From the NCBI GenBank assembly GCA_031256675.1, contig JAIRQC010000022.1, positions 1-39,678 on the forward strand: a stretch of 39,678 nucleotides of DNA, read 5' to 3'. Every line of letters starts with the position of its first letter. The first letter of the stretch is position 1. The DNA is from Rikenellaceae bacterium. GTDB lineage: Bacteria; Bacteroidota; Bacteroidia; Bacteroidales; Rikenellaceae. The notes under the pieces are model-generated. The model did not search any database and was not told the origin of the DNA. It saw nothing but the letters and a program-made list of their open reading frames with translations. Made by a program: the position numbers and the translations under genes. This document shows positions 7,270 through 14,650 of this stretch, piece by piece.

Positions 7270-8568
7270 CTACCTTGTGATCTCGACTTTTATGCGGTCG
7301 ATGCGGCGGCCTACCGTAGACAGGGCGGTGAACCGCACACCGGCTGTCGACACGCTTTCGCCCTTGTGGAGAAAGTCGCGCCGCAGTTCGAGCATCAGTC
7401 CGGCGACGGTCTCGGCCTCGCCGCGCACTGCGTCGAAAATATCCTCGTCGAGCCCCGCAACTTCGGTGAGCCCGTTGATGTGACACTTGCCGTCGAAGAT
7501 GAACGTGTTGTCGTCGAGACGGGTGTAGAGCGAACTCTCTTCGCGGTCGGACTCGTCGAGGATCTCGCCGACAACCTCCTCCAAAATATCTTCGAGCGAG
7601 ACCAGACCGACCGTCGAGCCGTATTCGTCGACCACGATGGCCAGATGGATCTTGTTCTTCTTGAACTCGACCATCAGGTCGTTGATCTTTTTGTGTTCGG
7701 GAATGAAGTATGGCTTGCGGAGCTTCTCCTGCCAGCGGAAAGCGTCGCCCTCGCCTACGAATGCAAGTATGTCCTTGACGTATAGCACGCCACGGATGTT
7801 GTCGAGCGACTGCTCGTAGATCGGAATGCGCGAATGGCCCGACTCGACCACCCGCCGTTTGACCGCCTCGAAACCCTCGTCAATGTTGATGGCCACGATG
7901 TCAAGCCGCTGGCGCATGACCTGTTCGACCTCGGTGTTCACGAAGTCTACGATGCCGCTCAGCATCTCGCGCTCCTCGTCGCTCTGACCGTCTGTGATGT
8001 CGATCGCCTCGGAGAGCTCGCCAATCGACAGTCCGCCCCTGCGCGAGGCTACGTTGCTGTTGCTGATGGGGCTGGTTGTGCGGATGAGTATGAACGACAG
8101 CGGTTTGAACAGCCGTTTCAGTACCAGCAGCGGCACGGCGGCAAACGTAGCGTAGCGCACGGCGTTGTTGGCGGCGAAGATTTTGGGCACGATCTCGCCG
8201 AAGAGCAGCAGCATGAATGTGACGACGATCACCTTGATCACGAATTCCCACGCCCCGTGGCCGAAAGTGAACAGGCTGTTTATTATTCCGTTGGAGAGGA
8301 TGACGACGCCGATGTTCACCAGATTGTTGACCACCAGCACCGTTGCCAGCAGGTACTCCTGATTGGCGAGCACGCGCAGTACCTTGTCGTCGCGCCTGCT
8401 TTGCGAGCGTTTGATCCGTCCGAGGTCGGAGGGTGTGAGCGAGAAAAACGCCGTCTCCGACCCCGAAACGAAAGCCGACAGGGTCAGCAGCGCCACGACG
8501 ATGACCAGCGATGCCGCCGCCTGCGTCGAGAAGCCGTTGAAAGTTATGATTGCGTTGAGAAGGTACAT
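7270..8568 (-). CDS. gldE: GldE-like CNNM/CBS/CorC membrane protein
   Basis: The 432-residue protein starts with a CNNM (DUF21) membrane domain of four hydrophobic segments (residues about 10-165) with the family motif SGSETAFFS. A CBS pair and a CorC/HlyC C-terminal domain follow, including VVDEYGSTVGLVSLEDILEE. Members of this group in Bacteroidota are called GldE; related proteins affect divalent cation transport, and GldE is linked to gliding/secretion proteins in Flavobacterium. The frame extends 21 codons further to 8631, but a promoter (-7 box at 8598-8591) lies inside that extension, so the ATG at 8568 is chosen. Confidence 0.85.
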   Translation of the reverse strand: MYLLNAIITFNGFSTQAAASLVIVVALLTLSAFVSGSETAFFSLTPSDLGRIKRSQSRRDDKVLRVLANQEYLLATVLVVNNLVNIGVVILSNGIINSLFTFGHGAWEFVIKVIVVTFMLLLFGEIVPKIFAANNAVRYATFAAVPLLVLKRLFKPLSFILIRTTSPISNSNVASRRGGLSIGELSEAIDITDGQSDEEREMLSGIVDFVNTEVEQVMRQRLDIVAINIDEGFEAVKRRVVESGHSRIPIYEQSLDNIRGVLYVKDILAFVGEGDAFRWQEKLRKPYFIPEHKKINDLMVEFKKNKIHLAIVVDEYGSTVGLVSLEDILEEVVGEILDESDREESSLYTRLDDNTFIFDGKCHINGLTEVAGLDEDIFDAVRGEAETVAGLMLELRRDFLHKGESVSTAGVRFTALSTVGRRIDRIKVEITR

Positions 8569-8590
8569 TTGCCGCAAATGTTCGTCGGGG

Positions 8591-8621
8591 CAAAGATATG
8601 GATTAATTGCGAATTGTGCAA
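8591..8621 (-). promoter_or_regulatory. gldE promoter
   Basis: On the minus strand TTG (8621-8619), a 20-base spacer and the -7 box TATCTTTG (8598-8591) precede the ATG at 8568 by 22 bases. This gives a short leader of about 15 bases and decides the gldE start. Confidence 0.6.
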
Positions 8622-9425
8622 TCAGGGTCATTATGTCGCCCTGCGAAATGGAGCGCAGCGGAATGTCGTCGAAATGTCTACTGTCGTGCTTTTTCTGCCA
8701 AGAAAAACATATGGGTTGAGAGCGAGTGCCCGTTTTGTATAAAGCTTTATTGTCAATATCTTATAATGTTTCCTTGACCTGAATAACATTCTGTGGCCCG
8801 CAGTCGGCGTGGGGACGCTTCGCTGAGTTCGCTGAGAAAGATGCACCCGAAATCGAAGCTGAGGCTGAAACCGCAACCGAAATTCGGAACGGCTATCGAT
8901 GCGTCCCTACATCAGGGTGGCCGCAGGCCACAGACCTTTGCAAAGCCGAAAAATACAGGCTATATCCTTGTCGGTAGCGTATTGCTTATATGTTTTTTTC
9001 AGGCGTCCCCTAACTCTGAATCCTTAATTCGCATAAATACAAATATTTCAAGAAATATTCTCCAAATATCTATAATTCGGAAATTTCCATAAGTCCTGTA
9101 ATCGGAATATGAATAAGAAATACCGAATGGGTGATGGGCAAAGAAAGGCCGCCAGGCCAAAGTTCGAAATCAAAGGGACAGCCGGAGACAAACCGGCAGA
9201 ACTGCGCACGGAATCAAAGAAACAGTCGGGGCGCAGGTTGAAATCAAATGGCCGCAGCGCCATCCGCTGCAACGATCATTTTTATTTGCGGAAATCGAAA
9301 CAGTTTAGGCCCGCAGGCCGTGAGAGTTTCATTTTGTGTCGCGACCGGCATGTTGCGAGGATAAACCTGTCCTGACATGGCGGACGGGAAGCATATTCAT
9401 GCTGGCGCACGGTTGTCGGACGCGC
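8622..9425. other. Gene-free stretch between gldE and the AraC gene
   Basis: About 800 bases between divergently arranged genes. It starts AT-rich, contains a small palindrome (GTGGCCGCAGGCCAC near 8924-8938) and several short frames rich in Lys/Arg, none with the codon use of the neighbours. The largest, 9109-9375, would code for a basic 88-residue protein but is not supported by anything else. No repeat or RNA gene was recognised. Confidence 0.4.
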
Positions 9426-9433
9426 TACATTTG
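9426..9433 (+). promoter_or_regulatory. -7 box of the AraC-type regulator gene
   Basis: TACATTTG fits TAnnTTTG and lies 29 bases before the ATG at 9463. No clear -33 TTTG is seen at the expected distance, so the promoter may depend on an activator. Confidence 0.4.
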
Positions 9434-9462
9434 CGCTGTTAAAAAAGACCGACAGCCAGACA

Positions 9463-10341
9463 ATGAAAGCCATACGTCCCGTAGCGGAAACGCCGACACG
9501 GAACAATTTTTCCGGGAACTTCCGCTTTTGGAAAATCTTATACCTGAAAGAAGGAGAGCGATACACATTGAAAGAGGGCGACCAGGCCGCGCTCGTATAT
9601 ATCATTAAAGGCACGGCGACAGTCGAGACGGAACGCTCCGAAAAGTATCGCGGCGACGGCGGCGAGTTTTTTCTTGTGCCTCCGGCCTCCGTCTGCATTA
9701 TCGGGGCCTGGAGCGACGTCCATATTATTATATGTCTTTTTGAGGCGGAGCACCTGCTGTCGGTCAGGAGTTCGATCTGCAACCTTGCCGTGCCGCGCGA
9801 CGCTCCCCTGCCGCAACTGCGCACCTTCAAGACCGACCGGCTCGTCGGGCTGAGCCTGAAAATGACCGGACGGTTCATCAGCGAGGGGCTCGACTCGGAG
9901 GATTTTCTCGACATGCGGCGGCGCGAGCTGCTCACCCTGCTGCTGTATGCCTATCCCGTGCAGGAACTCTCCGCCATACTCTACCCCGTGATCGGCGAGG
10001 ACATACATTTCCGCCGTCTGGTGCTGACAAACCACGCAACGGTCAGGACGGTCGGCGAACTGGCCGCACTGGCCAACTACTCCGTCTCGGGGTTCATCAA
10101 GAAGTTCAAACGCTGCTTCGGCCAGTCGCCCTACAAGTGGATGTCCGCGAGGAAGGCCGAGTTGATACTGCGCGAGATATGCTCGGGCCAGAACTCGCTC
10201 AAAGCCATAGCCATCAAGTACGATTTCTCGTCGTACCAGCACTTTGCGAGCTTCTGCAAGGCGCATTACGGGGCCCCTCCGACGGAGGTTGCGGATAAAA
10301 AAACGACAAAAGGTATAAATATGTGCAAATACGGTAAATAA
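9463..10341 (+). CDS. AraC-family transcriptional regulator
   Basis: A 292-residue regulator. Residues 30-110 form a cupin-like sensing part (GERYTLKEGDQAALVYIIKG, then GGEFFLVPP). The last 100 residues hold the two helix-turn-helix units of AraC (TVGELAALANYSVSGFIKKFKRCFGQSPYKWM, then LKAIAIKYDFSSYQHFASFCKAHYGAPPTE), including the F.K..G..P signature. It ends 61 bases before the first fimbrillin-like gene, which has its own canonical promoter, so control of the surface-protein operon is likely. Its ligand is unknown. Confidence 0.85.
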   Translation: MKAIRPVAETPTRNNFSGNFRFWKILYLKEGERYTLKEGDQAALVYIIKGTATVETERSEKYRGDGGEFFLVPPASVCIIGAWSDVHIIICLFEAEHLLSVRSSICNLAVPRDAPLPQLRTFKTDRLVGLSLKMTGRFISEGLDSEDFLDMRRRELLTLLLYAYPVQELSAILYPVIGEDIHFRRLVLTNHATVRTVGELAALANYSVSGFIKKFKRCFGQSPYKWMSARKAELILREICSGQNSLKAIAIKYDFSSYQHFASFCKAHYGAPPTEVADKKTTKGINMCKYGK

Positions 10342-10347
10342 CCGTTC

Positions 10348-10377
10348 TTTGCGCCGCCGGAGGCCGCCCTAACTTTG
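10348..10377 (+). promoter_or_regulatory. Promoter of the fimbrillin-like operon
   Basis: A -33 TTTG (10348-10351), an 18-base GC-rich spacer and a -7 TAACTTTG (10370-10377) make a complete Bacteroidota promoter. The ATG follows after 25 bases, behind an AT-rich leader (AAATTAATTAATCAATT) that is typical of highly translated genes in this phylum. Confidence 0.75.
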
Positions 10378-10402
10378 CAGCGTAAAAATTAATTAATCAA
10401 TT

Positions 10403-11599
10403 ATGAAAAGAGTTTTTGTAATCCTTGCGGCAGTCGCGCTGCTGTCCGGGGTAACATCCTGCAACAGGAATGCAGACGAGGGGGCTGCCACGGGGGCCAC
10501 CGGCAATGTCACCATCTCCTTCGGGTTTGACGGTGAGGCGAACGGCGGCGAAACGAGGGCCTACGCCGTTTCGACCAGCAAACCCGCCACCTCGTGGTCG
10601 GGCAACATCAAAAGCCTGATGCTTCTGTTTGTCGACGCAAGCGGGACGATCGTCGACGCGCGCAGCATCGCCACTCCCGCCGCCGCCGACACAACGGCCA
10701 AAACATTCACCATGACCAATGTGGCCGCCGGAAACTACACCGGTTGCCTCATTGCGAATTTCGACCAGGGCGGCGTAAGCCCCAACTTCACCGCTTCGAG
10801 CGTAAAGGGGCTTAAAGCCGGCGCGCTGCTGATGAACCTGGTACCCGTCCAGAACTGGTCTGCCATCAGGGATACGACCACCGAGGCGAGTTCGACCGCC
10901 TATTCCGAGGCGGGCGAGATCTTCCTCGCCTCGCGCGCCGGCGTAAATGTCGTGGCCAACACGAACCAGGACTACACCTCCACGCCGTTCCACCTGAAAC
11001 GGGCCGTTTCGATGTTCCGCCTGCGTATCAACAAGAACTTCACCTCGACCACCGCGGGCAACGTCACCGACAACAGCAAGATCGACCTGGCCAACGCCGC
11101 CTGCGCGTTGCGTATCCGCCGTACCGGGGTCGGCCTCGACTACATGGGGGTTGTGTCGCCCGCCGCACCCCTGTCCACCAACCTGATGTATGCCACGGGG
11201 CTCAACACCTCTTCGACCCCGCCGGCAAACTACACCCCCGGCACGCTCCTCGACGCGCAGCAGCAGGCATGGAAAGACCTGCGCATCCTTCCGGGCGGCG
11301 CAACGGGCGCGAACAACAGCTCGAAGTTCGACGTTCTGCTCTCACTGTGGGCCCCGGTGGACTACTGGGCGCGTAACGCAAACGGCGTTGCGGTCAAACT
11401 TACCACGGCAGGCCTCGTCCACTGGAACGGCATTGTCGAGGGGGCCGTAGTTGCCAACGGTATCCTCGAGGTGAACGTGGAGCTGCGCTCGCCGGGCATT
11501 ACGGGCGCAACGCCTCCGACCGGCAACTACGGTAACCTCAACATTGCCGTCGACGTTCTGCCGTGGGGCAATGTCACCCAGACCGACCTGCCGGTCTAA
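10403..11599 (+). CDS. FimA/Mfa1-like fimbrillin lipoprotein
   Basis: The 398-residue protein begins with a lipoprotein signal peptide and lipobox at Cys20 (LSGVTSC). A Ser/Gly-rich stretch then leads to GETRAY (Arg52), followed by a beta-strand IKSLMLLFVDASGTIVDA. A TRA motif followed by a strand in this layout is typical of fimbrillins, where a trypsin-like cut after Arg exposes the donor-strand groove. The body is Thr/Asn/Ala-rich beta sequence. It has the strong promoter of the operon and is followed by an attenuator-like hairpin, as expected for a major subunit. The exact Pfam subfamily is not settled here. Confidence 0.7.
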   Translation: MKRVFVILAAVALLSGVTSCNRNADEGAATGATGNVTISFGFDGEANGGETRAYAVSTSKPATSWSGNIKSLMLLFVDASGTIVDARSIATPAAADTTAKTFTMTNVAAGNYTGCLIANFDQGGVSPNFTASSVKGLKAGALLMNLVPVQNWSAIRDTTTEASSTAYSEAGEIFLASRAGVNVVANTNQDYTSTPFHLKRAVSMFRLRINKNFTSTTAGNVTDNSKIDLANAACALRIRRTGVGLDYMGVVSPAAPLSTNLMYATGLNTSSTPPANYTPGTLLDAQQQAWKDLRILPGGATGANNSSKFDVLLSLWAPVDYWARNANGVAVKLTTAGLVHWNGIVEGAVVANGILEVNVELRSPGITGATPPTGNYGNLNIAVDVLPWGNVTQTDLPV

Positions 11600-11611
11600 C
11601 CCTCCCGTACC

Positions 11612-11649
11612 AACCCCCTTCGCGGTCGGGAGCGGCCGCGAAGGGGGTT
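11612..11649 (+). terminator. Hairpin after the major subunit gene, probable attenuator
   Basis: AACCCCCTTCGCGG (11612-11625) and CCGCGAAGGGGGTT (11636-11649) form a perfect 14-bp stem with a 10-base loop, followed by only a weak T-run (TCTCAT). It lies between the first and second genes of the operon, so it may end most transcripts, protect the 3' end of the major-subunit message, and lower expression of what follows. Confidence 0.6.
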
Positions 11650-11671
11650 TCTCATCCGACCTCCAAAAACG

Positions 11672-12667
11672 ATGAAGATGAACAGTATCGAGAACAGGCT
11701 TGCGAGGCTGTCGTTTTTATGGATGGCCGCCATTATGTCCGTTTCGTGCACATACGACTATTTCGAAGACGAGACCAACCTGTGGATACACGTGCCGCAG
11801 GTCGAGACGGGCGAAATATCGAGCCTCTACGTCTCTTTCCACCTTGCGGATGGCCGTCACCTCCTCACGCGGAAGATAACCGCCCCGTTCGACGGCGATC
11901 CGATGATGCGCAAGGGGATCCTGCGCTTCCGGCTCGACCCCGGCCTCTACCGCGCGAGCTTCTTTGCCGATTATGCGCCGGGCTCAATCGTCGAAGCAAG
12001 GCCTCTGTACGACTCCTACAAGGGGCAGCCCGTCGAGGACGCCGCCCGCAACATATACGGCGCGACAGCCTCCGAGCCGCGCGCCCTTTTCATCGACAGC
12101 GTCGCGGCCTATCCGCTGGGGCGCCCCGAGGCTAAGAGGCCCCGCGAGGCGAACATGGGCGACGACCGCCGATTCAAGGGGCGGATCGAGTGCAATTTCA
12201 GGAACCTGCCCGCGCATATCGACCTGATAGAGATATTTTACCGCGGGGCCGCCACGAAGTACCGCTTCGACGGAGTGTTCGACGGCTTTACGCCCGAGGA
12301 CGTCGTCCGTTGCCGCTTCACCCCTGCCGACCATCTCTCCGGCGGGGTTGTCCGTTGCGTTGCGAGGCCCTATCCGTCGGTCGGCATGGGTTTCGGGGCG
12401 GGACAGTATCCCGACAGGGGGCGCAACATCGAGCTGGACATCCTGTTCCGGCAGGGGGAGGCCACGGCCGGCACGGCTTCGCTGACCGTGTCCGACCTCG
12501 CCTCGCTGCCGCCCGACCGTCGCCCGACCGATGCGCAGGGCAAACCCGTGTCCGACCTCATACTGCGCCCGCAGGGGGTTATTACCGCCGATTTCAACGG
12601 TTTTACCCTCGTCGGCGTGACCCTCGACGGCTGGGGCGAGATAGTGACCGGCGGGTTCGACATGTAA
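11672..12667 (+). CDS. Mfa2/FimB-like fimbrial anchor lipoprotein
   Basis: This 331-residue lipoprotein has a lipobox at Cys26 (SVSC), followed by acidic residues (TYDYFEDETNLWI) and a beta-rich body. The pattern of a short lipoprotein signal, an N-terminal strand and a two-domain beta-sandwich is that of Mfa2/FimB anchors, which hold the shaft in the outer membrane and limit its length. In this operon it is second, right after the major subunit, the usual place of the anchor. No TRA cleavage motif is visible near its start, again as in anchors. Confidence 0.6.
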   Translation: MKMNSIENRLARLSFLWMAAIMSVSCTYDYFEDETNLWIHVPQVETGEISSLYVSFHLADGRHLLTRKITAPFDGDPMMRKGILRFRLDPGLYRASFFADYAPGSIVEARPLYDSYKGQPVEDAARNIYGATASEPRALFIDSVAAYPLGRPEAKRPREANMGDDRRFKGRIECNFRNLPAHIDLIEIFYRGAATKYRFDGVFDGFTPEDVVRCRFTPADHLSGGVVRCVARPYPSVGMGFGAGQYPDRGRNIELDILFRQGEATAGTASLTVSDLASLPPDRRPTDAQGKPVSDLILRPQGVITADFNGFTLVGVTLDGWGEIVTGGFDM

Positions 12668-12817
12668 GCGACCTTCAATTATTAATTGGGCTGTTCCATG
12701 TGCCATTGACATAAAGTAATCGCCTCATATTCCCTGCCGTTTTTATTTCCGGCGGCCCGGCCGGAGCAAAGGCGGAACGGAAACGGCAGATAAGGGGTTA
12801 CTTAAAAAGATGTAAAT

Positions 12818-13408
12818 ATGAAGACGAAACTCATAGCATTAAGCGCGGCGCTTCTCCTCTTCGCCGGGGCCGCGCGAGGGCAGTCGGTCAGGATAAACCT
12901 TCCGTTCCTGCTGGCGGGCTCTCCGAATATCGGCGCCGAGTTCACGCTGAACCGGCAGTTGTCCCTCAGCGGCGACCTGCTGTGGATGCCATACATGTTC
13001 AAGAAGAACGAGGAGGTTTTCCGCACCCTGATCGGCGTGGCTGACCTGCGCTATTACGTGCGCCCGACCTACTACTACACCAACAACACCGTCGACGGCC
13101 TCTACTTCGGCCCCTATGCCATGTACGGCCTGTTCAACATCGGCCCGGCGCGCTATTCCGATCCCGACCGCAACCGGCGCTATCGCGGCTGGGGCATGTC
13201 GGGAGGTCTCACGGCGGGCTACCGCTTTTTCATCGCAAGACGCTTCAGTATGGATGCTAATATCGGACTGGGCTTCGCACACCTGCAATACGACACTTTC
13301 CGGCTGGGAGGCGAATACTCATGCTATCCCCTCTCAAAGAAGGATACCAAAATGTGGTTCGGCCCCACGCGGATCGGGCTGCACCTCGTATATAACCTTA
13401 CAAAATAG
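12818..13408 (+). CDS. DUF3575-like outer-membrane barrel
   Basis: The 196-residue protein has a signal peptide ending around AARGQ (residue 22), then alternating beta strands with many aromatic residues, for example GLYFGPYAMYGLFNIG, and a C-terminal strand ending VYNLTK. Length, the NLPFLLAGSPNIGAEF start and the position in a fimbrial cluster match DUF3575 proteins, which accompany Mfa/Fim loci in Bacteroidales and may be assembly or secretion components of the outer membrane. It begins 150 bases after the anchor gene and ends six bases before the next gene. Confidence 0.7.
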   Translation: MKTKLIALSAALLLFAGAARGQSVRINLPFLLAGSPNIGAEFTLNRQLSLSGDLLWMPYMFKKNEEVFRTLIGVADLRYYVRPTYYYTNNTVDGLYFGPYAMYGLFNIGPARYSDPDRNRRYRGWGMSGGLTAGYRFFIARRFSMDANIGLGFAHLQYDTFRLGGEYSCYPLSKKDTKMWFGPTRIGLHLVYNLTK

Positions 13409-13414
13409 ACCGTA

Positions 13415-14650
13415 ATGACAGCCAAAACGATATTCGCGATCCCGCTCCTTGCGCTCCTTTGCGTTGCCGCCGACCGGCCTCACCTCGAACGCAGGGCGGA
13501 CGCGGCCTTCATCCGCGGCGACCATGGCAGGGCGATGGAGCTGTACGACATGGCGTTGCAGCGTCTGTCGAGGGACAGTGCGAACTGCGCCCGCCTGGAG
13601 GTCAAAACCGCGCGGCTCCATGCGCTGCTGCAACGCGAGGCCGACGCAATCCTGCATTACGGCAGGGCGTACCGCATGGCGGACGCCATGCTGACCCCCG
13701 AGGATGTGTGCCGCTACGCCGACAACCTGCGCCTTGCGGGCGATCCGCTCTCCGCCGAACGGATAGTGCGCCACTACGCTTTCCGCACCACCTACTGCGA
13801 CGACCGCCGCCTGACCAACCTGCTCGGTTCGTTCTCGGAGCGGCAGCGTTACCGCGACCGCGGCCAGGACGAGTATGTCGTGGAGCTGATCGACGAAAAA
13901 GCCCCCCGCAGCGAGCTGTACGACCCGCTGAAGATATACGCCCACATTCATGACGCCCCCGCGCCGCGCGAACTCTCCGCCGGACAGCCCTCCGTATCCC
14001 CCGACGGGTCGATCATGGTCGCCACGGCCATCGCCGGCAACCATCAGGATCGCATTCGCAGCGCGGAGGAGATCCGCAGCCTCTATCCGACGCGAATAGT
14101 GGTCTCGTACAGGGATAAACATCGCGAAGGGTGGGGCATGGCGACGACGCTGTTCGACGACCGTTCGGGTTGCAGCGACGCCTGGCCGTCGCTGTTCGAC
14201 GCAGGCCGCTCGATGATCTTCAGCTCCGACCGTCCGGGGGGCTACGGCGGCATGGACTTGTATGTCAGCCGCTGGGACGAGAGGCTCGGCAGGTGGGGCG
14301 AGCCGCGGAACCTCGGCTCGGGGGTCAATACCGGCGGCGACGAGATATGCCCGCTCGTCGTCGAGGGAAAGCTCTGGTTTTCGTCGAACGGCCACGAGGG
14401 GTTCGGCGGGTATGACATTTACAGCGTCGCCTTTGCCGACGGCAGTCCGGTTTACGGCGCGGTTGTCCATTGTCCCTACCCGATCAACACCCCTGCCAAC
14501 GACTTCGGGCTGATTGTCGTCAGGGGGAACCATCGCTTCATCTCCGACAGGCGCGGGGCGAAGGGGCGCGACGACGTTTATACTCTTCGCGCCCTGTCCA
14601 CATCGCTCTCGCGCGCCATTGCCGATACAACAACAAATCTACAGCCATGA
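13415..14650 (+). CDS. Periplasmic TPR and PD40 repeat protein
   Basis: This 411-residue protein has a signal peptide (residues 1-19), then a TPR-like helical region at about 25-130 (ADAAFIRGDHGRAMELYDMAL). A partial propeller of PD40/WD40-like blades follows at about 185-390, each with the motif of Ser-Pro-Asp-Gly or FSSDRPGGYGGMDLYV, FSSNGHEGFGGYDIYSV and FISDRRGAKGRDDVYTL. The layout resembles the PorE/PD40 group of Bacteroidota envelope proteins but lacks an OmpA domain at the C-terminus. It probably scaffolds the neighbouring outer-membrane proteins. Its stop overlaps the start of the next gene (ATGA). Confidence 0.7.
   Translation: MTAKTIFAIPLLALLCVAADRPHLERRADAAFIRGDHGRAMELYDMALQRLSRDSANCARLEVKTARLHALLQREADAILHYGRAYRMADAMLTPEDVCRYADNLRLAGDPLSAERIVRHYAFRTTYCDDRRLTNLLGSFSERQRYRDRGQDEYVVELIDEKAPRSELYDPLKIYAHIHDAPAPRELSAGQPSVSPDGSIMVATAIAGNHQDRIRSAEEIRSLYPTRIVVSYRDKHREGWGMATTLFDDRSGCSDAWPSLFDAGRSMIFSSDRPGGYGGMDLYVSRWDERLGRWGEPRNLGSGVNTGGDEICPLVVEGKLWFSSNGHEGFGGYDIYSVAFADGSPVYGAVVHCPYPINTPANDFGLIVVRGNHRFISDRRGAKGRDDVYTLRALSTSLSRAIADTTTNLQP

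Noticed and set aside
7225-7785. Plus-strand frame opposite gldE
   Set aside because: It is a shadow of the gldE C-terminal domains; the CBS and CorC motifs are on the minus strand.
9109-9375. Basic 88-residue frame upstream of the AraC gene
   Set aside because: It has no promoter or homologue that I recognise, and both strands are open here in other frames as well.
14470-14646. Upstream extension of the propeller gene
   Set aside because: The added residues lie within the TPR/PD40 gene and precede a signal peptide that begins at 14647.
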